Shown: positions 9,330 through 17,540 of the stretch, piece after piece | Layout: every line of letters starts with the position of its first letter | Numbering within the stretch: position 1 is the stretch's first letter | DNA from: Streptomyces sp. NP-1717 | GTDB taxonomy: Bacteria > Actinomycetota > Actinomycetes > Streptomycetales > Streptomycetaceae | DNA: 64,000 nt | Assembly (NCBI RefSeq): GCF_022695985.1 | Contig: NZ_JAAPBF010000003.1 | Coordinates: 35,037 to 99,036 of the forward strand | Reading direction: 5' to 3' | Notes under the pieces: generated by a model | Seen by the model: only the letters and a program-made list of their open reading frames with translations | Database searches by the model: none | What the model was told of the DNA's origin: nothing | Translations under genes and position numbers: made by a program

Positions 9330-9431
9330 GAGGAAGTGACGGCCTTTCAGATACGGGCGGGGCGGACGGCGCGCGCCGGTGCGGGGCGGTGTCCGCAGGC
9401 GGGTACGCCGGGGCGCTACCGGGACGGGCGG

Positions 9432-10652
9432 TTACGAGCGTACTTCGAGGAGCGGCACCAACTGCTCGACGGGGGTCATCGAGCCGTGCATCCCGACCAT
9501 CCGGGACTCGCGCGGCTCGTTGACGGACGCGGTGATCACCACGTCGTCGTGCGCGGCCGCCACGACGTCGCCGATCCTGCCGCGTACCCGCTCCTCCACC
9601 GTGCCGGGCGGGCCGAACCAGCCCGCCGCGACGGCCTCGTCGCGGCTCGCGACCCAGAACTGTTCGCCGAGCACCTCGCGCCAGACGGCGAGGACGTCCG
9701 CCTCGGCGCCGGGCACCGCGTAGACGTGCCGGGCCCGGCCCTCGCCGCCGAGGAGCGCGACACCGGCGCGCAGCTCCCAGTCCTCGTCGAAGTCGATGCG
9801 CGACCGCTCGTCGAAGGGGATGTCGATCATGCCGTGGTCGGCGGTGACGTACAGCGCGGACCGGGGCGGCAGTTGCTCGGCGAGACGCTGGGCGAGCCGG
9901 TCCACGTACATGAGCTGGCCGCGCCAGGCGTCGGAGTCCATGCCGAACTTGTGGCCCTTGCCGTCGACCTCGCTGTAGTACGTGTAGACCAGCGACTGGT
10001 CCCCCGCGGCCAGTTGGGCGGCGGCGAGGTCCATCCGCTCCTCGCCGGAGAGGCGGCCGTGGAAGGTGCCGCCGCTCAGGGCGATGTCGGTGAGCGGGGT
10101 GCGTTCGAAGGTCGGGGACGAGACCTGCGCGGTGTGGATGCCTGCCGCGTCGGCGAGCTGGAAGATCGTGGGGTACGGCTGCCAGAGGTGCGGGTCGGTC
10201 CACGGACGCCAGCGCAGCTGGTTCATCAGCGCACCGGTGGCGGGGTCGCGCACGGTGTAGCCGGGCAGACCGTGGGCTCCGGGGGGCAGACCCGTGCCGA
10301 CGGAGGCGAGGGACGTGGCGGTGGTGGCGGGGAAGCCGACGGTGATCGGCCGGCCGGTGCCGCCGCGTGAAGTGCCCAGCAGCGACGTCAGATACGGCGC
10401 CTCGTCGGGGTGGTCCTTGATCTGCTGCCAGCCGAGGCCGTCGATCAGGAAGACGCAGTTGCGGTCGGCCGGGGTGAGTTCGGGGATCACGGCGGCCGGG
10501 GCGCCGTGGGCGGCGCCCGGGACGGCGACGCCCTGGCCCGCGACGAGCGTGGGCAGCAGATCGGCGAGCGAGCCGCCGCCGTACTCGGGGACGGGCGCGG
10601 TGTCCAGTGCGAGCGGGACAGGGTCCTGCCAGGCGGTGGGCGGGGCGGCCAT
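9432..10652 (-). CDS. Alkaline-phosphatase-superfamily nucleotide pyrophosphatase/phosphodiesterase
   Basis: A 406-residue enzyme of the type I phosphodiesterase/nucleotide pyrophosphatase clade. Visible metal and nucleophile motifs: FLIDGLGWQQ (first Asp, about 70), the GFPATTATSLASVGTGL nucleophile loop (Thr about 108-112), YYSEVDGKGHKFG (about 229) and YVTADHGMID (about 276), plus a C-terminal GMHGSM. No signal peptide is evident. ATG 10652 overlaps the TGA of the upstream DUF5998 gene by one base, so translation is coupled. Confidence 0.88.
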   Translation of the reverse strand: MAAPPTAWQDPVPLALDTAPVPEYGGGSLADLLPTLVAGQGVAVPGAAHGAPAAVIPELTPADRNCVFLIDGLGWQQIKDHPDEAPYLTSLLGTSRGGTGRPITVGFPATTATSLASVGTGLPPGAHGLPGYTVRDPATGALMNQLRWRPWTDPHLWQPYPTIFQLADAAGIHTAQVSSPTFERTPLTDIALSGGTFHGRLSGEERMDLAAAQLAAGDQSLVYTYYSEVDGKGHKFGMDSDAWRGQLMYVDRLAQRLAEQLPPRSALYVTADHGMIDIPFDERSRIDFDEDWELRAGVALLGGEGRARHVYAVPGAEADVLAVWREVLGEQFWVASRDEAVAAGWFGPPGTVEERVRGRIGDVVAAAHDDVVITASVNEPRESRMVGMHGSMTPVEQLVPLLEVRS

Positions 10653-11251
10653 CAACGGCCGGTCGACGACGGGGTGGCCGCGGTGGCTTCGGAGAGCGAC
10701 TGGGCGAAGACGAGCGTCTGCCGTACGGTGTCGGGTCCGTCACCGGCCTCGCTGACGCGCAGGCTCAGGTCGTCGGCGGTGGAGTTGCCCGTGTAGCCGT
10801 GGTCCGCCTCGCAGTTGGGGTCGCCGCAGGCGGCGGGCTCCAGATCGATCCGGGAGACGGCGCCCCAGCCGATGGTGAGGACGACCTCGCGGGGCAGGGT
10901 GCCGGGGGTGTACGACTCCGGGTTCGCCACGACGCGGCTGACCACGACGGACGAGATCCGGTCCAGCTTGACCGACTCGGTCGAGGTGGTGGCGTACGGG
11001 GTCGGCGAACTGGTGTCGGCGGCCTGCTCGTCGGTGTGGCTGACGATGAAGCGGTGGGCCGTGAGGACGAGGACGGTGACATGCCTGCGGACCTCGTTGG
11101 AGTCGAAGGTCGTCTCCTGGTGCACCAGATACGACGCGATCGGCTCGCCGCCGACAGCGGCCTCGACCGCCTCGGCCACGAGAGCCGGGTAGTAGCCGCT
11201 GCGCTCGATCGCCGTGCGCAGCCCCTGGGTCGTCGTACCGGTCTTCGCCAT
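10652..11251 (-). CDS. DUF5998 family protein
   Basis: A 199-residue actinobacterial protein of unknown function. It begins MAKTGTTTQGLRTAIERSGYYP, contains LVHQETTFDSNEVRRHVTVL and an LTAHRFIVSHTDE block, then CGDPNCEADHGYTG, whose two Cys and His might bind a metal (inference). It is tightly coupled to the downstream phosphatase-like enzyme by overlapping stop and start codons, a pairing that is conserved in Streptomyces as far as I recall. Confidence 0.85.
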   Translation of the reverse strand: MAKTGTTTQGLRTAIERSGYYPALVAEAVEAAVGGEPIASYLVHQETTFDSNEVRRHVTVLVLTAHRFIVSHTDEQAADTSSPTPYATTSTESVKLDRISSVVVSRVVANPESYTPGTLPREVVLTIGWGAVSRIDLEPAACGDPNCEADHGYTGNSTADDLSLRVSEAGDGPDTVRQTLVFAQSLSEATAATPSSTGR

Positions 11252-11411
11252 GTCCCCATCCTACGGTGACGGGATGTATGGCCCGCACCGCGCGAGTCCG
11301 CCGGAGGCGGAAGCGGGTGGGCGGCCGAGTCGTGACGTGCCGGGATCGCTCCGGGCCGGTCCCCGGGCTCCGGCCGCGTTTGCCGCACCGGGTCCGCGCG
11401 GTGACCGGTTC

Positions 11412-11460
11412 GCCCTCAGTCGCCGGGCGGGCTTCATGAGCCCGCCCGGCGACTGAGGGC
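11412..11460. terminator. Long perfect hairpin, dispersed terminator-like repeat, copy 2
   Basis: A 22-bp perfect inverted repeat (11412-11433 pairs with 11439-11460, loop TCATG). It is a close variant of the hairpin at 3355: five stem positions differ and the changes are compensated on both arms, so the pairing is kept. It lies downstream of the GNAT/acyl-CoA-synthetase gene on the minus strand. Confidence 0.75.
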
Positions 11461-11532
11461 AGGCCCTCGTGGAGGACGGGTCCTGGGCCGGGCCCGACAC
11501 ATAGCGACGTCCGCCCGCAAGGCGGGGCCGGC

Positions 11533-11657
11533 GGTGTTGGTGCGGTGCATCGCAAGGCGGAGGGTCGGGCCCGTACCGGGCGTACCCGGCCGGGTCCGAC
11601 AAGCGGCGGGGCGCCGTGCCGGACGCCGCCGGCCAGGCGGGATTGGTCGGACCCGGC
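11533..11657. repeat. Dispersed repeat, copy B (diverged)
   Basis: About 92 bp from the CGCAAGGCGG at 11551 to the CCAGGCGGGA at 11633 match 59446-59539 in the same orientation with roughly a dozen differences by eye, most of them transitions. The right end directly abuts the TAG stop codon of the minus-strand GNAT gene (TTAG at 11658-11661). The left end is degraded and no clear terminal repeat is seen there. It shares its layout with copy A near 59.4 kb. Confidence 0.7.
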
Positions 11658-14507
11658 CTAATAGCTCGGCAGGCGGCGGGGGCCGAGGTCGTCGTGGGAC
11701 GGGGGCGGGGCGAGTCGGACGCTCGCGCCGAGCACCGAGAGGCCCTGCGTCGCGACGACCACCGGTTCCAGCGCGACGGACACGATCTCCGGGTGGTCGT
11801 CGACGAGCCGGGACACCCGGAGCAGCAGTTCTTCGAGGGCGGCCGTGTCGACGGGCGCGGAGCCGCGCCAGCCGAAGAGGAGCGGCGCCGTCCGGACGGA
11901 CCGGAGCAGTTCCGCGGCTTCGCGGTCGGTGACGGGGACCAGCCGGTGCGCCACGTCCCCCAGCAGTTCGGAGACCACCCCGGCCAGCCCGAACGAGAGG
12001 ACGGCGCCGGCGGCCGGGTCGATGACGGCGCTCACGACGGTGTCCACCCCGCGCGGCGCCATCGCCTGGACGACGGGCCGCAGTTCGGCGGGCTCGCCGA
12101 GCAGCCCGGTGAGTTCGCGGTACGCCGCCCGCAGCCGCTCCTCGTCCGGGAGGTCGAGCCGTACGCCTCCGAGGTCGGCCCGGTGGCGCAGATGCGGCGC
12201 GGTGGTCTTGAGCGCGACCGGGTATCCGAGCCGCGCGGCGGCCTCGGCGGCTTCGTCGGGTCCGGGCGCGGGGAGAGTGGGCCGTACGGAGATCCCGTAC
12301 CGCGCGAGCAGTTCCCGGGCGTCGTCGTCGCCCAGGCTCATCCCGTGCGGGTCGGGGTGCGCGTCGCCGAGAATCCGGTCGATGAGCCCGGCGGCTCCGG
12401 TCTCGTCGATGTCGTCGTACTCGGGCACCTTGCCGGGCTCCGCCGCCTGCCGCCGCCACTGCGCGTACGTGACGGCCCGGCCGAGCGCGCGCACGGCGCG
12501 CTCGGCCGCCGGGTAGGCGGGGATCCGCCGGGGTGCGGTGCCGGGCTCCCGGGGCTGCGCGGGAGTGGCCCCGGCCGGCTCGGGCGCGGGCGGCGGGGTG
12601 TCCGGCGCGGTGCCCGCTCCCGTCGCCGGTCCCCGGCGGGGCGCCGTCGTCGAGGCCGCCGAGAGGGCGTTCGCGAGGCCGCTGATCTCGACGTGGACCA
12701 CCGTCACCGGTTTCTCCGGCGCCGTCGGGCCCGCCGCCTCGCGGAGCGCCGTCGCCAGGACCTCGCCGTCGTCCGACTCCACCGCGCCGTCCTCGCCGAC
12801 CCAGGGGATCGCCGTGACGACGACCGCGTCGCAGCCCGGGTCGGCCAGCGCCGCGGCCAGCGCCGTACGGAAGTCCTCGGGGCGGGCCGACGTCGTGAGG
12901 TCGAGCGGTGGGAGCGGGCGCAGACCTTCGGTCAGGCAGGCGTCGTACGTAAGGAGGCCCAGCGATTCGGAGTTGCCGAGGATCGCGACACGGGGGCCGG
13001 CCGGCAGGGGCTGGGCTGCGAGCAGGAGCCCGGCGTCCACCAGCTCCGTGACGGTGTCCACGCGGATCACGCCCGCCTGGCTGAGCAGCGCCGAGACGGT
13101 CGCGTCCGGGATGCCGGTGACGGGCACCGCGTGCCCGGGCGGCGCGCTGCCGCTGTGCCGCGCGCCCTTGGCGACGACGACCGGTTTCGTCGCCCCGGTG
13201 CGCCGGGCGAGACGGGTGAACTTCCGCGGGTTGCCGATCGATTCGAGGTAGAGCAGCACGACGTCGGTGTCCGGGTCGTCGTGCCAGTACTGGAGGAAGT
13301 CGTTGCCCGAGACGTCCGCGCGGTTGCCCGCCGAGATGAAGGTGGACACGCCCGCGCCGCGCCGGACCAGCCCGGCGAGGAGCGCGATGCCGATCGCGCC
13401 CGACTGGGTGAAGAGACCGATCCGCCCCCGGCCCGGCGTCTCGGGCGCGAGCGAGGCGTTCATCCGGACGGGCGGTCCGGTGTTGATGACGCCGAACGCG
13501 TTGGGTCCGATGACCCGCATCCCGTACGACCGTGCCTGCCGCACCAGTTCGCGCTGCCGCTCCCGCCCGGCCGGCCCGCTCTCGGCGTATCCGGCGGAGA
13601 GCACGACCAGGCCCTGGACGCCGTGTTCGCCGCAGTCGGCGACGACTTCGGGCACCCGCCCGGCGGGGACGGCGACGATCGCGAGGTCGACGGGCTCCTC
13701 GATCTCCGCGAGGGAGCGCACGGCCGGGACCCCGTCGATCTCGGTGATCTCCGGGGGCAGGGCCACGTTCACCGCGTACGTCCGCCCCGTGAAGCCCCCG
13801 TCGAGGAGATTGCGCAGTACGGCCCGCCCGACGCCGCCCGCCGTGCGTCCGGCGCCGACGACGGCCACCGACGACGGGCCGAGCAGCCTCTGTACGGAGC
13901 GTGCCTCGGCGCGCTGCTCGCGGCCGCGCTGGACGGCGAGGGACTCGGCGGTCGGTTCGAGGTCGAGGACCAGGCGGACGGCGCCGTCCTCGAAGTTGCG
14001 CCGCTGGGTGAACCCGGCGTCCCGGAACACCTTGATCATCTTGTTGTTGGCGGGCAGTACCTCCGCCGCGAAGCGCCTGATGCCCCGCTCGCGCGCGACG
14101 GCGGCGATGTGTTCGAGAAGCGCCGAGGCGATCCCGCGCCCCTGGTGCGCGTCCTGGACGAGGAAGGCGACCTCGGCCTCGTCGGCGGGCGCGGACGCGG
14201 GCATCCCCCGGTCGTCGATCCGGTCGTAGCGGACGGTGGCGACGAACTCGCCGCCGACGGTCACGGCGAGTCCCACCCGGTCCACGTAGTCGTGGTGGGT
14301 GAAGCGGTAGACGTCCTTGTCGGAGAGCCGGGGGTAGGGCGCGAAGAAGCGGTAGTACTTCGACTCGTCGGAGACCTGTTCGTAGAAGCTGACCAGCCGC
14401 TCGGCGTCGTCGGTGGTGATGGGCCTCACGCGCGCGGTGCCCCCGTCGCGCAGGACCACGTCTGCTTCCCAGTGATCGGGGTAGGCGTGCTGTGACGGCG
14501 TCGTCAT
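11658..14507 (-). CDS. GNAT acetyltransferase fused to ADP-forming acyl-CoA synthetase-like region (Pat-type)
   Basis: A 949-residue fusion. Residues about 20-180 form a GNAT domain (acetyl-CoA loop QDAHQGRGIASALL); about 210-320 is a CoA-binding Rossmann domain (SVAVVGAGRTAGGVGRAVL); about 360-660 is a succinyl-CoA-ligase-like part (GLFTQSGAIGIALL); about 700-940 is an ATP-grasp domain (ELLARYGISVRPTL, VALKTTAPHLRHRADLGGV). A Pro/Ala-rich linker sits near 600-640. This architecture, GNAT first, is that of Streptomyces PatA-like protein lysine acetyltransferases that act on acetyl-CoA synthetase. Which of the domains are catalytic cannot be told from sequence. Divergent from ptsH. Confidence 0.88.
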   Translation of the reverse strand: MTTPSQHAYPDHWEADVVLRDGGTARVRPITTDDAERLVSFYEQVSDESKYYRFFAPYPRLSDKDVYRFTHHDYVDRVGLAVTVGGEFVATVRYDRIDDRGMPASAPADEAEVAFLVQDAHQGRGIASALLEHIAAVARERGIRRFAAEVLPANNKMIKVFRDAGFTQRRNFEDGAVRLVLDLEPTAESLAVQRGREQRAEARSVQRLLGPSSVAVVGAGRTAGGVGRAVLRNLLDGGFTGRTYAVNVALPPEITEIDGVPAVRSLAEIEEPVDLAIVAVPAGRVPEVVADCGEHGVQGLVVLSAGYAESGPAGRERQRELVRQARSYGMRVIGPNAFGVINTGPPVRMNASLAPETPGRGRIGLFTQSGAIGIALLAGLVRRGAGVSTFISAGNRADVSGNDFLQYWHDDPDTDVVLLYLESIGNPRKFTRLARRTGATKPVVVAKGARHSGSAPPGHAVPVTGIPDATVSALLSQAGVIRVDTVTELVDAGLLLAAQPLPAGPRVAILGNSESLGLLTYDACLTEGLRPLPPLDLTTSARPEDFRTALAAALADPGCDAVVVTAIPWVGEDGAVESDDGEVLATALREAAGPTAPEKPVTVVHVEISGLANALSAASTTAPRRGPATGAGTAPDTPPPAPEPAGATPAQPREPGTAPRRIPAYPAAERAVRALGRAVTYAQWRRQAAEPGKVPEYDDIDETGAAGLIDRILGDAHPDPHGMSLGDDDARELLARYGISVRPTLPAPGPDEAAEAAARLGYPVALKTTAPHLRHRADLGGVRLDLPDEERLRAAYRELTGLLGEPAELRPVVQAMAPRGVDTVVSAVIDPAAGAVLSFGLAGVVSELLGDVAHRLVPVTDREAAELLRSVRTAPLLFGWRGSAPVDTAALEELLLRVSRLVDDHPEIVSVALEPVVVATQGLSVLGASVRLAPPPSHDDLGPRRLPSY

Positions 14508-14660
14508 GGGGAGAGCCTACGGCGCGCACACGGGTAGCGGTGGGTCCTCGGCAGGGGCAGGCTGGGGTCTGTCGACAGACCCCAGGGGTGCCTCACCGGA
14601 CCGTCCGGGGCCGCGTGGCACACTGGTCTAGACAACAACTGTGACTTGAAGGGCAACACC

Positions 14661-14942
14661 ATGGCTGAGCGCCGCGTCAACGTCGGCTGGGCCGAGGGCC
14701 TGCACGCCCGTCCCGCCTCCATCTTCGTCCGTGCCGCCACGGCCTCCGGCGTGCCGGTGACGATCGCCAAGGCCGACGGCAGCCCGGTCAACGCGGCGTC
14801 GATGCTCGCCGTGCTGGGACTGGGCGCGCAGGGCGGCGACGAGATCGTCCTGACCTCCGACGTCGACGGCGCGGACGTCGCGCTCGACCGGCTGGCGAAG
14901 CTGGTCTCCGAGGGTCTGGACGAGCTCCCCGAGACCGTCTGA
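14661..14942 (+). CDS. ptsH: Phosphocarrier protein HPr
   Basis: General PTS phosphocarrier that passes phosphate from enzyme I to sugar-specific EIIA proteins. The 93-residue protein has the active-site histidine in GLHARPAS (His15) and the family helix NAASMLAVLGLGA, where Ser47 corresponds to the regulatory serine of Firmicutes HPr; actinobacteria generally lack HPr kinase so regulation there is not expected. ATG 14661 follows GAAGGGC. It stands apart from other pts genes, as in other Streptomyces. Confidence 0.95.
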   Translation: MAERRVNVGWAEGLHARPASIFVRAATASGVPVTIAKADGSPVNAASMLAVLGLGAQGGDEIVLTSDVDGADVALDRLAKLVSEGLDELPETV

Positions 14943-14956
14943 CCCCCTCACGCCCC

Positions 14957-15754
14957 TCACGTACGCACGGCGACGCCGTGCGCGCGCAGATACGCGAGCG
15001 GGTCGATGTCCGTGCCGTACTCCGCGCTCGTCCGCGCCTCGAAGTGCAGGTGCGGTCCCGTGGAGTTGCCGGTCGAGCCCGAGAGGCCGATCGACGTGCC
15101 CGGGGAGACGCTCTGGCCGACGTTGACGCCGATCGAGGAGAGGTGTCCGTACTGGGTGTAGGTGCCGTCGTTCATACGGATGACGACGTTGTTGCCGTAC
15201 GCGCCGCCCCAGCCGGCCTCGACGACGGTGCCCGCGCCGACGGCCACGACCGACGTGCCCGACGCGGCGCGGAAGTCGACGCCGCTGTGGCTGCCGGAGG
15301 ACCACAGCGCGCCTCCGGTCCGGTAGCCGGTGGTGGCCGAGGAGCCGGCGACGGGGAGCCGGTAGGCATTGAGGCGCTCGCGCTCGGCGGCGCGTGCCGC
15401 GCGTTCCTTCTCCTCGCGGGCCTCCTTGGCGCGGGCCTCCGCCTTGCGCTTCGCCTCCGCCTCGGCGCGGGCCGCGGCCTTTGCCTTCGCGGCCTTGTGG
15501 GCGGCCAGGCGCTGCGCGTCGGCCTGGGCGTCGATCGTGGCGGCGAGGGAGTCGTCGATGACGATGGCGCGGGCCGGGGCGGCCGGGGCGGCCTCCTTGG
15601 CGAGGGTCGCCTCCGCCTCGGCGGCGAGCGCCGGGGAGGCGAGGGTGCCGATGACACCGGCCGCGGTGAGTGTGGCGACTCCGGCGATGTTCGCGCCGCG
15701 GCGCGTCATGCGGCCCGGGGCACGGTGCTTCCCGGTGGCACGGGTGAACGCCAT
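14957..15754 (-). CDS. Secreted M23 (LytM) peptidoglycan endopeptidase
   Basis: An exported zinc peptidase acting on peptidoglycan cross-bridges. The 265-residue precursor has a Sec-type signal (positive start, GVATLTAAGVIGTLASPALA, cleavage near residue 45), an Ala/Lys/Glu-rich coiled coil at about 80-125 (AHKAAKAKAAARAEAEAKRK), and a C-terminal LytM domain with HSGVDFRA (His and Asp ligands) and HLHFEAR (HxH). It is convergent with ptsH. Its long leader carries a c-di-AMP riboswitch, the normal control of Streptomyces wall hydrolases. Confidence 0.92.
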   Translation of the reverse strand: MAFTRATGKHRAPGRMTRRGANIAGVATLTAAGVIGTLASPALAAEAEATLAKEAAPAAPARAIVIDDSLAATIDAQADAQRLAAHKAAKAKAAARAEAEAKRKAEARAKEAREEKERAARAAERERLNAYRLPVAGSSATTGYRTGGALWSSGSHSGVDFRAASGTSVVAVGAGTVVEAGWGGAYGNNVVIRMNDGTYTQYGHLSSIGVNVGQSVSPGTSIGLSGSTGNSTGPHLHFEARTSAEYGTDIDPLAYLRAHGVAVRT

Positions 15755-15782
15755 GAAGTGGCTGGTCCTTTCCTTCCTTCTC

Positions 15783-15935
15783 GCCTACCGGGTTAGCTGA
15801 CGGGTTCGGAGCAGGAAGGTCTCCTACGGGCCCCTCCGCGGATCACGCGAAGGCCCCCGATTCACCCCAGGGACGTGAATGGGTCCCCGGCTCCCCAGGC
15901 TCGCGCCTGACGGGGACTCGGCGATGGCTGTCCGG
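15783..15935 (-). promoter_or_regulatory. Cyclic-di-AMP (ydaO-yuaA) riboswitch
   Basis: Read on the minus strand, the leader holds CGCCGAGTCCCCGTCAGGCG, then GGGGAGCCGGGGACCCATTC, GGGGTGAAT, and near the 3' end CCGAACCCGTCAGCTAACCC followed by GGTAGGCGAGAAGGAAGG. These are the conserved blocks of the ydaO class, in the right order, directly upstream of a cell-wall hydrolase. In this class ligand binding favours termination, so expression should fall when c-di-AMP is high. Boundaries are approximate. Confidence 0.88.
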
Positions 15936-16074
15936 TGCCGCGGATGCGGCGGGCTCTGGCGGACAGCCGGACCGACGCTAAAGGGGTCATCTTTCAATCA
16001 CCAAACAGACAGGCCCTTTTGTAGCGCACGCCACAGGGCATTCAGGCAACCTCCTTATGAATGCGGACATAGCA

Positions 16075-16113
16075 GGAAACCCCGGCGACGGGTTCGTCAC
16101 CGGGGTTCCTTTT
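16075..16113. terminator. Rho-independent terminator of the M16 operon
   Basis: Stem GGAAACCCCGG(C)GAC with GT(C)ACCGGGGTTCC around GGGTTC, followed rightward by TTTTGT. It is 39 bp beyond the stop of the M16 peptidase gene and insulates the riboswitch transcript from the M16 operon. Confidence 0.75.
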
Positions 16114-16151
16114 GTACGTATCGAGCCGCGTGGTCCGTCAGCCGGCCGGCC

Positions 16152-17540
16152 TCAGCCGGTGACGACCTTCACCTCGCCGATGCCCAGGGCCTCGACCGGC
16201 TCGCGGATCACCGAGGCGTCCCCGACGAGCACCGTGACGAGCCGGTCGCCCGGGAAGGCGCTGACGACGGCGGCCGTCGCCTCGACCGTGCCGGTCTCGG
16301 CCAGGCGCGCGTAGAGCCGCGCCTGGAAGTCGTCCGGGAGGTGCTGCTCGACCTGGTCGGCGAGCGTGTCGGCGACGGAGGCGGCCGTCTCGTACTTCAG
16401 CGGCGCGACACCGACCAGGTTCTGCACGGCCGTCTCGCGCTCGGCGTCCGTCAGCCCCTCGGCGGCGAGCGTGCGCAGCACCTTCCACAGATCGTCCAGC
16501 GCGGGGCCGGTCGACTCGGTGTCCACGGAGCCGCTGATGGCGAGCATGGAGGCGCCCGTGCCGTTCGGGTCCGAGCGCAGCACCTGCGCGAAGGCCCGCA
16601 CGCCGTAGGTGTAGCCCTTCTCCTCGCGCAGCACCCGGTCGAGCCGGGAGGTGAGCGTGCCGCCCAGGCAGTACGTGCCGAGCACCTGGGCCGGCCAGAC
16701 GCGGTCGTGCCGGTCGGGGCCGACCCTGCCGATCAGCAGCTGGGTCTGGACGGCTCCCGGCCGGTCCACGATCACCACACGGCCGGTGTCGTCGGCGCTC
16801 ACCGGCGGCACGGGGCGCGGCTCGGAGGTGTCGCCCGTCCAGTCGCCCAGGGTCCCGGCGAGCAGCGCGTCGACGTCGACGCCGGTGAGGTCACCGACGA
16901 TCACCGCGGTGGCGGTGGCGGGGCGGACGTGCGCGTCGTAGAAGGCGCGGACACTCTTCGCGTCGATGCGCCCCACGGTCTCCTCGGTGCCCTGGCGCGG
17001 GCGCGACATGCGCGAGGTCTCCGGGAACAGCTCCTTGGAGAGCTGCTTGGCGGCGCGGCGGGCCGGGTTGGCCTGCTCGTGCGGGATCTCGTCCAGCCGG
17101 TTCGTGACGAGCCGGCCGACCTCGCTCTCGGAGAACAGCGGGGCGCGCAGGGCGTCGGCGAGCAGACCGAGGGCCTTGGGCAGCCGGGAGACCGGGACCT
17201 CCAGGGAGACCCGTACGCCGGGGTGGTCGGCGTGCGCGTCGAGCGTGGCGCCGCAGCGCTCCAGCTCGGCGGCGAACTCCTCGGCCGTGTGCTTGTCGGT
17301 GCCCTCGGACAGCGCGCGGGCCATGATCGTGGCGATGCCGTCCAGGCCCTCGGGCTCGGCCTCCAGCGGGGCGGCGAGGGAGATCTCGACGGCCACCACC
17401 TGCTGGCCGGGGCGGTGGCAGCGCAGCACCGTGAGGCCGTTGGGCAGGGCGCCGCGCTCGGGCGCGGGGAACGCCCAGGGCCTGGCCTCCCCGGCGGTCG
17501 GCTGCGGGTGGAACTCCATGGTCACGGCAGCGTCGGTCAC
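16152..17540 (-). CDS. M16 family peptidase, non-catalytic partner
   Basis: A 462-residue M16 protein with two M16 domains. At the place where the zinc motif HxxEH should lie it reads DGIATIMARALSEGTDKHT, so it lacks the metal ligands and should be the substrate-binding half of a heterodimer, as in alpha/beta mitochondrial processing peptidase. The C-terminal domain (TQLLIGRVGPDRHD, GTLTSRLDRVLREEKGYTYG) is well conserved. GTG 17540 overlaps the TGA of the upstream active subunit, so the pair is translationally coupled. Confidence 0.88.
   Translation of the reverse strand: MTDAAVTMEFHPQPTAGEARPWAFPAPERGALPNGLTVLRCHRPGQQVVAVEISLAAPLEAEPEGLDGIATIMARALSEGTDKHTAEEFAAELERCGATLDAHADHPGVRVSLEVPVSRLPKALGLLADALRAPLFSESEVGRLVTNRLDEIPHEQANPARRAAKQLSKELFPETSRMSRPRQGTEETVGRIDAKSVRAFYDAHVRPATATAVIVGDLTGVDVDALLAGTLGDWTGDTSEPRPVPPVSADDTGRVVIVDRPGAVQTQLLIGRVGPDRHDRVWPAQVLGTYCLGGTLTSRLDRVLREEKGYTYGVRAFAQVLRSDPNGTGASMLAISGSVDTESTGPALDDLWKVLRTLAAEGLTDAERETAVQNLVGVAPLKYETAASVADTLADQVEQHLPDDFQARLYARLAETGTVEATAAVVSAFPGDRLVTVLVGDASVIREPVEALGIGEVKVVTG

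Noticed and set aside
9333..9431. Gap between tdk and the phosphatase gene as a possible small RNA
   Set aside because: About 100 bp of GC-rich sequence with no distinct hairpin or promoter motif.
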